Shown: in pieces, positions 16,199 through 24,404 of the stretch | Layout of the letters: each line of letters opens with the position of its first letter | Position numbering within the stretch: the first letter of the stretch is position 1 | NCBI RefSeq assembly: GCF_009766105.1 | Contig: NZ_LMUH01000001.1 | Span: forward strand, 63,187-127,186 | Source of the DNA: Granulicella sp. S156 | GTDB taxonomy: Bacteria > Acidobacteriota > Terriglobia > Terriglobales > Acidobacteriaceae | Direction: 5' to 3' | Length of the DNA: 64,000 bases | Position numbers and translations under genes: made by a program | Notes under the pieces: model-generated | Databases searched by the model: none | The model's input: only the letters and a program-made list of their open reading frames with translations | What the model was told of the DNA's origin: nothing

Positions 16199-17572
16199 TC
16201 AGGTGAGTTGTTTACGGCGTTGAAAGAAGAAGTGTACCGGGATGCCGCAGAGGATGACGGCGGCTCCGGCGATGGAGTTAAACGGCTGGTCGATAAAGCT
16301 GAAGACCAGGAGTACGACTGCTGCAAGGATAAATAGCGCAGGAACAACAGGATATCCTGTGACGCTGTAGGGACGCGGTATGTCGGGTTCTCGATGACGA
16401 AAGACGAAGACGGTTGCGGCGGTGAGCGCATAAAAGAACCACTCGGAGAAGATGGCCAGTGAGAAGAGTGCCTGAAATTTGCCGATGACCAGCAGGAGCA
16501 GGGAACTCATAACTGCTTGCAGCACGAGACTGGCGGCAGGTGTGTGGAACCGCGGATGCACGGCTGCCAATGGGCTTGGGAAGAGACCGTCACGGGCTGC
16601 GGCGAAGGGCACGCGTGCGCCGGAGAGCGAGCTTCCGACGAATGTTGCACAGATGCTGACAGCCATTCCAAGAGAGACCAGCGCAGCTCCCGCGTGGCCC
16701 GCAACGAGACGAAGCGCATCGGCGGCGGGACGGTCGGAGACCGCGATAGTCGCAGCAGGCAACACATACTGAATGGCCGCATTCGTGAGCATATACAGGG
16801 TGCCGACGATGACCACGCCACCAACCAGGGCCAGTGGCATCGACCGCTGTGGTTGTTGCACCTCTCCGGCCATCTGCGAGACATCGGACCATCCGTCGTA
16901 GGCCCATAATGCCGCGATCAGCGCTATCATGAAGCCGCTGAAACCGCCTCGAGCGCCACTGAAGTTCGTGGCAAAGTTGTGCAATGAGCCATGTTGGACG
17001 CTTGCAAAGCAGAATCCGGAGATCACGACGATCATCAGCACTTTAAGCCATGTGAGTGCGGTCTGCACGTTTGCGGAATTGCGGGTGCTGACAATATTGA
17101 GCAACGCAATGAGCCATGTCGAGCTGATAGCAAAGACCTGGCTCCAGAGCAGGTGGGCGAACGCAGGGCGTGTGAGAAAGGCAAAGATGCCGAACGTCCC
17201 GAGCACGCGCATCAGTCCTGCGGCGATGGTCGCGATCGACGCGGGCTTGGCAATGAGTGTCCACGTCCAGGTGTAGAGAAACGCAGTGAGATCACCGTAG
17301 GCATCGCGCAGAAAAGCATACTCGCCGCCGACGCGCGGCCGCATGGCTGCGACCTCGGCATAACTCATGGCGCCGAAGAGCGAGAGCAGGCCGCCGGCGA
17401 TCCACACGGCGTAGACCATGCGCGAACTGCCGACGGCTGCCATCATCTCGCGCGGAACCAGAAATATGCCCGAGCCGATGATGATGCCTACGACGATCGC
17501 CGTGGCATGCGTGGCCGTAAGAACGCGCGGGAGTTCGGTAGCCGAAGGTGCTATTTTGACTTCGGAAGTCAT
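16199..17572 (-). CDS. APC-family amino acid permease
   Basis: A 457-residue inner-membrane transporter with about 12 hydrophobic segments. The first, with ATAIVVGIIIGSGIFLVP, is the substrate- and sodium-site helix typical of the amino acid-polyamine-organocation family (LAT/SteT-like branch); WAYDGWSDVSQMAGEVQQP is the conserved helix-6 region. Substrate is probably one or more amino acids but cannot be fixed. The ATG at 17572 is preferred: an open extension to 17656 would overlap the neighbouring glycosyltransferase and adds no family sequence. No good Shine-Dalgarno is seen, so the start is tentative. Confidence 0.85.
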   Translation of the reverse strand: MTSEVKIAPSATELPRVLTATHATAIVVGIIIGSGIFLVPREMMAAVGSSRMVYAVWIAGGLLSLFGAMSYAEVAAMRPRVGGEYAFLRDAYGDLTAFLYTWTWTLIAKPASIATIAAGLMRVLGTFGIFAFLTRPAFAHLLWSQVFAISSTWLIALLNIVSTRNSANVQTALTWLKVLMIVVISGFCFASVQHGSLHNFATNFSGARGGFSGFMIALIAALWAYDGWSDVSQMAGEVQQPQRSMPLALVGGVVIVGTLYMLTNAAIQYVLPAATIAVSDRPAADALRLVAGHAGAALVSLGMAVSICATFVGSSLSGARVPFAAARDGLFPSPLAAVHPRFHTPAASLVLQAVMSSLLLLVIGKFQALFSLAIFSEWFFYALTAATVFVFRHREPDIPRPYSVTGYPVVPALFILAAVVLLVFSFIDQPFNSIAGAAVILCGIPVHFFFQRRKQLT

Positions 17573-17624
17573 TGGAGGCAGGGTATCAGAGCTGTCTGCT
17601 TCCACGATCCAGTGAATCTGCTGC

Positions 17625-19220
17625 TTAGAAGTAAAAACGCTCCTCAGCCCAGTCAAAAGGAGCTGAAGGGCGCCTTGTTCTCAGCAGGTAGATGTTCTTG
17701 CGTTCGTAAGGCATTGCCAGAGGATTTCCCATGTGGCCTATGACATCGACAGTCTCATACTTGCGGAGTAATTCTTCGCGTGTATCGCCGACAATCGCGA
17801 TAACCAGATTGGCGTTACAGCCATGCGTGCCCCACATCCAGTAGTTGTTATGTCCACTCATAGCCGGCGGCAGTTTTGGCTCCTGGCGAGGACCAAGAAA
17901 GTCGATCGCGCCCGCTTCGCCATAGTTGCTGCCGAAGATGCAGACCTGATTCTGCTCCGTCGGTGTAAGGGAGCGGTAAGCCCGGACAACCTGATCGGTA
18001 TACTCCTGCCAACCGAAACGGTCCGCATAGAATTGCGGCAGCGGGCCAGTCTCGGCGGTCTCCAGTTTGTCGTTTTGGAGGTGCAGAGCCGTCGTATAGC
18101 GAATCCATGTGTCGGGCGCAAGAACAGGAATCGACATCGGCAGGACGAGGATGCCGGTGATGAGCAGCAGACTCTCATACAGTGGAAAGGCAAATGTCGC
18201 CTCGCGGGTTACAAGGTGGCTCGAGGCAAATCGGCGCTCCCACGCGATGCCTCCGGCTGCGTATAGAGCGGGATAGATCGGAACAACATAGTAGTCCTTC
18301 CCATGCAGCACAAAGAGCAGGACAAAGAAGAATACTGCGGCAAAGCCGAGCCAGCGGCAGTTAGGAAGCGAGCGACCCCTTAGCAGGGCAACAACGCCAG
18401 GGATCCAGAGGAAGATGGCGAGCGGGTGCATCGCTTTGACCTGCGCGCCGAAGAAGGCGAGTGGCCCGAGAATGACATTCTTGTTTCCAACCTTGCCGTT
18501 ATGGAGGAACTCAAGGGTAGGCCAATGATGGTGGACCTGCCAAAGAACGTTTGGCGCTGCAATGACGAGCATGAGAGCGATGCCCAGAGCGGCATATCGA
18601 GTGAAAAGAAGACGACGCTGTGGCGTGAGAAGCAAGCCCAGGCCGAGCGACACGAGGACAAAGAGCATCGACGGCTTGTTGAGTAGGCCCAGGCCTGCAG
18701 AGATACCCAGTATTGTCCACCAGATGAGCTGCGAGCGCTCCCGCAGCATCATCACGATGGCAAGAATGCAGACAGCCCAGAACACCGGCTCGAACGAGTT
18801 CATCGAGAGGAAGCTGTCGAGCGCGAGATAGATCGGTGCGATAAGAATGCCGAGCATAGCGAGCGCTTGTGCTGAACGTCTTCCGCCAAGCGCCCAGGTG
18901 AGCATGCCAGTGAGAAAGACGGCGGCCGAACCGGCAAGTGCAGAGAAAACGCGGATAGCAAAGAGCGAGTCGCCGAAGAGGATCTCTCCCAACCGAGCCT
19001 GGACTGCGACGATGGGGCCGTGATCGACATAACCCCAGGCGAGATGCCGGCCGCAGGCGATGTAATAGAACTCGTCACGGAAATAGCTGTAGCCGAGATG
19101 CTGTGTCCATAGCGTTAGCGCAAAATGGAGCAGTAGCTTGATAGCAGCAAAGATCGCTGCAAGACCTATGGCTTCACGGAGTGTGGGATCGGTGGGACGA
19201 ACGATGGTTGTATCGGTCAT
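17625..19220 (-). CDS. GT39-family glycosyltransferase (ArnT/PMT-like)
   Basis: A 531-residue multi-spanning membrane protein with about 11 hydrophobic segments. The first outside loop has YFRDEFYYIACGRHLAWGY, with the acidic pair (Asp-Glu) that is catalytic in GT39/ArnT-like enzymes, and VDHGPIVA follows. These enzymes move a sugar from a polyprenyl phosphate donor to a lipid or protein on the periplasmic side. The C-terminal soluble part (about 390-531) is typical of bacterial members. Acceptor and sugar are unknown. It is upstream of the permease gene on the same strand. Confidence 0.82.
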   Translation of the reverse strand: MTDTTIVRPTDPTLREAIGLAAIFAAIKLLLHFALTLWTQHLGYSYFRDEFYYIACGRHLAWGYVDHGPIVAVQARLGEILFGDSLFAIRVFSALAGSAAVFLTGMLTWALGGRRSAQALAMLGILIAPIYLALDSFLSMNSFEPVFWAVCILAIVMMLRERSQLIWWTILGISAGLGLLNKPSMLFVLVSLGLGLLLTPQRRLLFTRYAALGIALMLVIAAPNVLWQVHHHWPTLEFLHNGKVGNKNVILGPLAFFGAQVKAMHPLAIFLWIPGVVALLRGRSLPNCRWLGFAAVFFFVLLFVLHGKDYYVVPIYPALYAAGGIAWERRFASSHLVTREATFAFPLYESLLLITGILVLPMSIPVLAPDTWIRYTTALHLQNDKLETAETGPLPQFYADRFGWQEYTDQVVRAYRSLTPTEQNQVCIFGSNYGEAGAIDFLGPRQEPKLPPAMSGHNNYWMWGTHGCNANLVIAIVGDTREELLRKYETVDVIGHMGNPLAMPYERKNIYLLRTRRPSAPFDWAEERFYF

Positions 19221-19340
19221 AGAATGAATTTCGGCTCTGACGAGAGTACGACAGCAAATGCTGAATGGTTCCAGTAAGATTTGCTTTCAGTTATGCATGA
19301 CATTCTAGGTTAAGCGAAGGTTTAAGAGGAGCAGAAGACG

Positions 19341-20240
19341 ATGGAATGGACGCCGGGAGGTATGAGCAATGATGTCGAGGACCGCCGAGACGATTCTGGC
19401 GGTGGCGGCGGTGGTGGTGGCTTTGGTTTTGGGGGTGGCGGCGGGATCGGGATCGTTGGTTTTCTGATTCTGCTGGTGCTTAGCCTGATTACCGGTCGCA
19501 ACTTCCTTGGCTCGTTTTTGCACGGTGGCGGAGGTGGTGTGCAGCCGACGCAGCAGATGCAGCAATCGCGGCCGGTCACGCCGCAGTCGCGCACTGCGGA
19601 AAATCGCGATGCGCAGTTGATCTCGTTTGTTCTCGATGACGTGCAAAAGACATGGACGGGAACCTTCCAGCAGGAAGGGAAGCAGTATCGCCATGCGAAG
19701 TTGGTGCTCTTTCGCGGGGCCACTTATTCCGGCTGTGGCACAGCGCGGGCTGCGACCGGTCCTTTTTACTGCCCAGCCGACGAGAAGGTGTATATCGATC
19801 TCGATTTCTGGAACGAACTGAAGCGTTTTGGCGGAAGCACCGCGGAGTTTGCCCAGGCGTATGTGATCGCGCACGAGCTTGGCCATCATGTGCAGAAGTT
19901 ATTGGGCACGGAAGCCAAGGTTCAGCGGCTTACGCAGCAGCAGCCAAGCCAGCGCAATCATCTTTCCGTAGATACGGAACTACAGGCGGACTGCTATGCG
20001 GGAGTATGGGCGCACTCTGCGCAGCAGCGCGGAATTGTGCAGAACGGCGATGTTGCCGCTGCTCTAAGCGCAGCGGCTGCAGTAGGTGACGATCACCTGC
20101 AGAAGATGAGCGGTCGTGCGGTAAGCCCGGAGAACTGGACCCATGGGTCCAGCGCACAGCGGGAGAAGTGGTTCAATGCCGGACTGAGCAGTGGCGATCC
20201 GGCTAGCTGCAATACGTTTGGCGGGGGAGCTTCCAACTAG
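19341..20240 (+). CDS. ypfJ: Neutral zinc metallopeptidase YpfJ family
   Basis: A 299-residue protein of the YpfJ/KPN_02809 family. Order: a Gly-rich N-terminal tail (residues 20-36), one membrane helix (about 37-52), a short Gln-rich linker, then a zinc peptidase domain with HELGHH at 178-183, and the family markers YSGCGTA and PFYCPADEKVY. The domain should face the periplasm. AAGAGGAGCAG lies upstream of the ATG. Substrate is unknown for the whole family. The gene ends at the base next to the stop of the convergent beta-lactamase gene, so there is no room for a separate terminator. Confidence 0.88.
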   Translation: MEWTPGGMSNDVEDRRDDSGGGGGGGGFGFGGGGGIGIVGFLILLVLSLITGRNFLGSFLHGGGGGVQPTQQMQQSRPVTPQSRTAENRDAQLISFVLDDVQKTWTGTFQQEGKQYRHAKLVLFRGATYSGCGTARAATGPFYCPADEKVYIDLDFWNELKRFGGSTAEFAQAYVIAHELGHHVQKLLGTEAKVQRLTQQQPSQRNHLSVDTELQADCYAGVWAHSAQQRGIVQNGDVAAALSAAAAVGDDHLQKMSGRAVSPENWTHGSSAQREKWFNAGLSSGDPASCNTFGGGASN

Positions 20241-21128
20241 TCACGGTTTCGTCGCAGCGAGCGCCTGATCATAGATGACCTTCGCGATACGGGCGATAAC
20301 GGCCTCGCGCGTAGTCTCGTCCGCGCGTGAGTCGATGACGAAGACGGCGAGGGCGAGTCGGTGACCATTGGGCAAAGTGATGAGGCCGACATCATTGTTC
20401 GCGGGTGTCAGTCCGTTACGTTCACCTGACGTTCCAGTCTTGTGCGCGACCAGGGTATCGGCCGGGAGCAGCCCCTTGATGCGATGCAGCCCGGTAGTGG
20501 ACTCGGTCATCCACCGGTTGAGTAGTGCTGTGTGTTCCGCGTTGAGGGGAGAATGGTCAGCCAGCAGACGCAGTAGTGCGACCATCGCGGCGGGCTCCGC
20601 ATCATTGCGATACTGCGCCTGGAAGTCGTCGTGCAGACCACGCTCACTATCGCGAACATGGATTGTTCGCAAGCCGAGCTTGTTCAATGAGTCCTGCACA
20701 ACCTCTGGGCCTCCGAGGATGCGGAGCAGGATGTCGGCAGCGGTGTTGTCAGATTTGCCGACAGCGAGCTGCAGCAGCTCGCTCAGAGGGACATCGACGT
20801 TGGCGTCGGGGTGCGCGTCCTGTAGCGGGCTGTAGGTTCCAGGATAGCGGTCGGAGGGCAGAAAGCGGATCGGCTGATCGAGCGCCAGCTTGCCACGCTC
20901 AACCTGCTGCAGGACAACGATGGCGAGCGGCAGCTTGAAGGTGGACTGCATCGGTGGATGGCCATGGGCATTGAGGTCACAATCGAGTGCAACGCCGGGG
21001 AGCGAGCAGGCGACGAAGACTTTTCCCTGGGCGTCTTGCGCAATGGACGAGATCTGTTGGTGCAGCGTGGCCTGGGCGGATAGTGGAGCGGCGAGCGTAA
21101 GAAGGGCGAGGAGTGAGAGCGGACGCAT
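20241..21128 (-). CDS. Class A beta-lactamase
   Basis: A 295-residue exported serine hydrolase. The signal peptide covers residues 1-19 (ending LSAQ). The class A motifs are all present: S62-T-F-K65, S126-D-N128, a Glu in the omega-loop area (E162 is a candidate), and K230-T-G. The omega-loop sequence GLHDDFQAQYRN and the spacing resemble the A2 (PER/CfxA-like) subgroup. It should open beta-lactam rings in the periplasm. It lacks mobile-element flanks, so it is probably a native chromosomal gene. Spectrum cannot be predicted from sequence alone. Confidence 0.88.
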   Translation of the reverse strand: MRPLSLLALLTLAAPLSAQATLHQQISSIAQDAQGKVFVACSLPGVALDCDLNAHGHPPMQSTFKLPLAIVVLQQVERGKLALDQPIRFLPSDRYPGTYSPLQDAHPDANVDVPLSELLQLAVGKSDNTAADILLRILGGPEVVQDSLNKLGLRTIHVRDSERGLHDDFQAQYRNDAEPAAMVALLRLLADHSPLNAEHTALLNRWMTESTTGLHRIKGLLPADTLVAHKTGTSGERNGLTPANNDVGLITLPNGHRLALAVFVIDSRADETTREAVIARIAKVIYDQALAATKP

Positions 21129-21207
21129 ATCGCCAACGTACTGTAACTGCTGAAAGAGGGCCAGTAACTATACGGAGACGCCGCTGAGGAGAAGTTGTGG
21201 ACGCAGG

Positions 21208-21501
21208 CTAGGTGGATCGTCTCCAGGGAAACTGCACGGTGTAGCAAGGGATAGCCGTTGCGTTAGCTTTGGTGAAAGTGAGGAGCTTGCGGCGAACCAG
21301 CCAGCGGATGGAGGATTGGGTGGAACTGCGCGATAGGCCGGTATTTTCAGCGAGTTCCTGATAGCTAATGCTCACGGCTGTTTTGCGGCGAGATTGTTCG
21401 CCGGTGAGCCACAGATAGACAAGGAAGGCTGCAGGTTTGCGGTCGTGGCCGGTGAGGTCGCGGAGCAACGTATCGAGGATATAGTCGTCGAGGTTGAGCA
21501 T
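21208..21501 (-). CDS. Small helix-turn-helix transcriptional regulator
   Basis: A 97-residue protein with a winged-helix core: ISYQELAENTGLSRSSTQSS is the helix-turn-helix (about residues 45-64), followed by IRWLVRRKLLTFTK as the wing. The N-terminal helix carries LVYLWLTGEQ. It has no ligand domain. The ATG at 21501 is chosen because longer in-frame starts run through the AT-rich control region. It is divergent from the VOC gene at 21602, and a 23-bp palindrome sits between them, so it probably controls itself and that gene. Confidence 0.72.
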   Translation of the reverse strand: MLNLDDYILDTLLRDLTGHDRKPAAFLVYLWLTGEQSRRKTAVSISYQELAENTGLSRSSTQSSIRWLVRRKLLTFTKANATAIPCYTVQFPWRRST

Positions 21502-21514
21502 TGGATACTTCGCA

Positions 21515-21537
21515 GCTATATCAATAATAAATATAGC
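21515..21537. promoter_or_regulatory. Palindrome in divergent control region (candidate operator)
   Basis: GCTATAT (21515-21521) and ATATAGC (21531-21537) form a perfect 7-bp inverted repeat with a 9-base AT-only-rich spacer. It lies 14 bases upstream of the regulator ATG and 65 bases upstream of the VOC gene, in a locally AT-rich stretch that stands out from the GC-rich surroundings. A binding site for the 21208-21501 regulator is the simplest reading. Confidence 0.5.
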
Positions 21538-21601
21538 AATAAATGGGCAATTGCGGCTTGGCGCACTACATCCTATGCTCGGCTCACAGGAGGAAACGAC
21601 C

Positions 21602-21967
21602 ATGATTCGTGGAATTAAATTCGTGAGTGTGCCGGTGAAGGATCAGGATGTTTCGTTGAAGTTCTTTACGGAGAAGCTGGGGTTTAAAGTAGCGACCGAC
21701 CAACCATTCAATGAGAAGCAGCGGTGGATCGAATTGCTGATCCCGGGCGCGGAGACAGGGCTTGTGTTGTTTACCCCGGAGGAACACGAGAATCGTATCG
21801 GTGGATTTCAGCCGATCTCGTTTATCAGCGATGATGCGATCGCGACTGCTGCGTCCATGAAGGCGAAAGGGGTAGAGTTTGTTGCTGAACCGAAGAAAGA
21901 GTCGTGGGGGACATCGGGCATCTTCAAGGACCCGGATGGAAATCAGTACGTGCTGAGCAGCCGTTAG
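21602..21967 (+). CDS. VOC family protein (glyoxalase/bleomycin-resistance fold)
   Basis: A 121-residue protein with two VOC beta-alpha-beta-beta-beta modules: IKFVSVPVKDQDVSLKFFTE at the N-terminus and GIFKDPDGNQYVLSS at the C-terminus. It is close to the small glyoxalase-like proteins with no assigned substrate. A strong AGGAGG (21588-21593) 8 bases before ATG 21602 fixes the start and implies good translation. Its stop overlaps the stop of uvrC on the other strand by 4 bases. The divergent small HTH regulator probably controls it. Confidence 0.85.
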   Translation: MIRGIKFVSVPVKDQDVSLKFFTEKLGFKVATDQPFNEKQRWIELLIPGAETGLVLFTPEEHENRIGGFQPISFISDDAIATAASMKAKGVEFVAEPKKESWGTSGIFKDPDGNQYVLSSR

Positions 21968-24039
21968 GAAAGGATGTTGAATGTTGATTCCGGCGCAGGA
22001 GTTTCCTCGACGAAATAGCGGCAAATCTTTTCTGCTGTTGCTTTATTCACGACGGACAACAGTGCATCTGGGTTCTTTTCGGCGGCCTGCTTCAAGGCTC
22101 GGACGCTGCCGAAGTGCTCCAACAGCCGCTGGCGGGTGATAGCTCCTACCCCGGGGATATCGTCGAGTTCGCTGCTGCGGTCACGCATCTGACGGCGTTT
22201 GCGATGGTAGGTAACCGCGAGTCGGTGGCTCTCATCGCGGATCTTCTGGATGACGTGCAGCACGGGGCTGCGACGGTCAAGAATAACGGGATCGTCCTCC
22301 TGCCCGTGGACGTAGATAATCTCTTCTCTCTTGGCGATAGACGCGAGTGGTTGTGTGGTGAGGCCTATCTCCGTGAGCGCGTCGGCGGCGGCGTGAAGCT
22401 GGCCCAGACCGCCGTCGATCAGAATCAGAGACGGAAGAGGTTCATTGTTTTCATGTAATCGCTTGTAGCGGCGATGAATAATCTCCCGCATGGAGGCGAA
22501 GTCGTCGACCCCGCTGACGGTTTTGACCTGGAACTTGCGGTAGTCGGACTTCTTCATCGCGCCCTTTTCCCAGACGACCATCGAGGCGACGGTCTCGGCG
22601 CCCTGGATGTGCGAGATATCAAAGCACTCGATACGCTCGGGTGGTTCTGCGAGAGTAAGTGCGTCCTGCAGGGCCTCCTGCATGGACTTGATGCTGGGCT
22701 GCAGCACACGGAAGCGCTGATCGTAGGACTGCTTCGCGTTCTGGCAGACGAGGTCGACCAGAGAGCGCTTATCTCCACGTTGCGGTGCAGCTATCTCGAT
22801 CTTGTGGCCGCTGCGCTCGCGCAGAATCTCGGAGAGCAATACGCGGTCGGGGAAGTCGACGGGCACATAGATGTGCTTGGGTACATAACCCTGGTCCAGG
22901 TAGAGCTGCTTCAGTAAGGCAGAAAAGAAGGCTGCAGGAGAGAAGGCGGGGTGCGCAGCAGGGAGTTGCAGGTTGCGAACTGTGAGTTCGGGGACGTCGC
23001 AGCTCTCTGTTATGACTTCTCCGCGCGGTAGATCAACTTCGAAAGGGGAAGCGACGACGGAGTGCTCTTCCACGATGGCATCGTCCGCGGTGATCTCTGG
23101 CGCGGGAACTGCGGGGTCAGGCTCGAGTTCTGGCTCCATATCTTCATGGCTCAGCGTTTCGACGAGGTCTAGCTCTGGCAGGTCTTCCCAGAACATGTCG
23201 CGGCGGTCGACGATCTTGCCTGCGCGCATGTGGAAGAGGTTGACGGCGAGCATGTCGTTTTCGAAGTGGAAGCCAAAGACGTCGGCGTCTTCGTCGTCGG
23301 TGGAGGCGATGCGCTGGCGGTCCTGAGCCTGACTGACGGTGATGAGCTGATCACGCAGCCGAGCGGCAAGCTCAAACTGCATGTTCTCGGCGGCAGCGGC
23401 CATGCGTTCGTTCAGGCGAGCTTCTAGTTCGCTGGGCTTGCCTTCTAGAAAGAGCTGAACATCACGGATGGCCTGCCTGTAATCCTCATTGGAGACGAGG
23501 CCTTCTACGCAAGGCCCCAGGCAGCGCTTGATGTAGTACTGCAGGCAGGCCCTCGGATGGTAGCGGTTCAGATCGACCTTGCAGCTCGGGATAAGAAAGC
23601 TGCGGTGGATCACGTCAACAAGACGGTGCGCAAGATTGCCGGGGAAGTATGGGCCGAAGTAGGCGGATCCGTCTTTGCGAAGGCGCCTCGTGACGAAGAC
23701 CTTGGGGTGCAGGTCCGATAGGGTCAGTTTGATGTAGGGGTAGGTCTTATCGTCGCGCAGCAGGATATTGAAGCGCGGCTTGCGCTGCTTAATGAGGTTG
23801 TTTTCGAGTGCCAGGGCCTCGCGCTCGTTGGCGACGAGAATGTACTCGATGTCGACGGCCTCACGCATGAGTGAGCCGGTCTTGGCGTTGGCGAGCTGGT
23901 TGGCCTCAAGAAAGTAGCTGCGTACCCGCGCGCGCAGGTTCTTCGCCTTCCCGACGTAGATGACCTCGCCCTCTGCGTTCTTATAGAGGTAGCAGCCCGC
24001 ACCGGTGGGCAGCGTCCGGATTTTTTCGATGAGGTCCAT
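21964..24039 (-). CDS. uvrC: Excinuclease ABC subunit C
   Basis: A 691-residue UvrC, the subunit that makes both cuts around a lesion in nucleotide excision repair. Domains in order: GIY-YIG nuclease (GAGCYLYKN, VIYVGKAKNLRARVRSYF), a Cys-containing region (ACLQYYIKRCLGPCVEG), the UVR motif (about 200-235), an RNase H-like nuclease domain (IECFDISHIQG, LILIDGGLGQLHAA) and C-terminal helix-hairpin-helix repeats (DIPGVGAITRQRLLEHFGS). It is about 80 residues longer than E. coli UvrC, owing to an acidic Pro/Glu/Asp-rich insert near residues 285-355. Confidence 0.95.
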   Translation of the reverse strand: MDLIEKIRTLPTGAGCYLYKNAEGEVIYVGKAKNLRARVRSYFLEANQLANAKTGSLMREAVDIEYILVANEREALALENNLIKQRKPRFNILLRDDKTYPYIKLTLSDLHPKVFVTRRLRKDGSAYFGPYFPGNLAHRLVDVIHRSFLIPSCKVDLNRYHPRACLQYYIKRCLGPCVEGLVSNEDYRQAIRDVQLFLEGKPSELEARLNERMAAAAENMQFELAARLRDQLITVSQAQDRQRIASTDDEDADVFGFHFENDMLAVNLFHMRAGKIVDRRDMFWEDLPELDLVETLSHEDMEPELEPDPAVPAPEITADDAIVEEHSVVASPFEVDLPRGEVITESCDVPELTVRNLQLPAAHPAFSPAAFFSALLKQLYLDQGYVPKHIYVPVDFPDRVLLSEILRERSGHKIEIAAPQRGDKRSLVDLVCQNAKQSYDQRFRVLQPSIKSMQEALQDALTLAEPPERIECFDISHIQGAETVASMVVWEKGAMKKSDYRKFQVKTVSGVDDFASMREIIHRRYKRLHENNEPLPSLILIDGGLGQLHAAADALTEIGLTTQPLASIAKREEIIYVHGQEDDPVILDRRSPVLHVIQKIRDESHRLAVTYHRKRRQMRDRSSELDDIPGVGAITRQRLLEHFGSVRALKQAAEKNPDALLSVVNKATAEKICRYFVEETPAPESTFNILS

Positions 24040-24123
24040 GGGTCTGTTACAAGTTTAGAGCGAGGTGCCGTTACGCATACGCAACCTTATTGGACGCTCG
24101 GCGGCAGAGAAGGATGCGCGAGC

Positions 24124-24342
24124 TTAGCGGGACTTGAGCTGGCGATAGACGAGGTAGAGCAGAAACGACGTCAGCACAACCCACGCAAACTGATACCAGT
24201 AGAAGAACGGAAAGCCGAAGACCGCCGGTGTGGCGCGAGCGTAAAGCCCGGGGAAGCAAAGCCCAAAGTAGGGAAGCGCGAGCAGGACGATGACCCACCA
24301 TTTGGTGCGTTTAGTGGGTTGCGAGTTAGAAGGGGCTCCCAT
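24124..24342 (-). CDS. DUF3311 small membrane protein
   Basis: A 72-residue protein with two membrane helices (about residues 15-31 and 46-66) around the family core PGLYARATPAVFGFPFFYWYQ. DUF3311 proteins usually sit beside a sodium:solute symporter and are thought to be its small partner subunit. No such symporter is in the window; the neighbours are uvrC and mazG. So this is an orphan copy, or its partner lies elsewhere. Its short length is normal. Confidence 0.8.
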   Translation of the reverse strand: MGAPSNSQPTKRTKWWVIVLLALPYFGLCFPGLYARATPAVFGFPFFYWYQFAWVVLTSFLLYLVYRQLKSR

Positions 24343-24366
24343 GGGCAGGATGCTATCACTTCGCGC

Positions 24367-24400
24367 CGTCTCAAGTAAGCTAGCGTCTCAAGTAAGCTAG
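24367..24400. repeat. Tandem 17-bp direct repeat before mazG
   Basis: Two perfect adjacent copies of CGTCTCAAGTAAGCTAG (24367-24383 and 24384-24400), ending 4 bases before the GTG start of mazG. It occupies the place of the promoter or ribosome-binding site, so a change in copy number could alter mazG expression. Confidence 0.85.
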
Positions 24401-24404
24401 ATAG

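Noticed and set aside
20241..21128. Beta-lactamase as an acquired resistance gene.
   Set aside because: There are no IS, integron or base-composition signs of transfer around it. Native chromosomal class A enzymes are common in soil bacteria.
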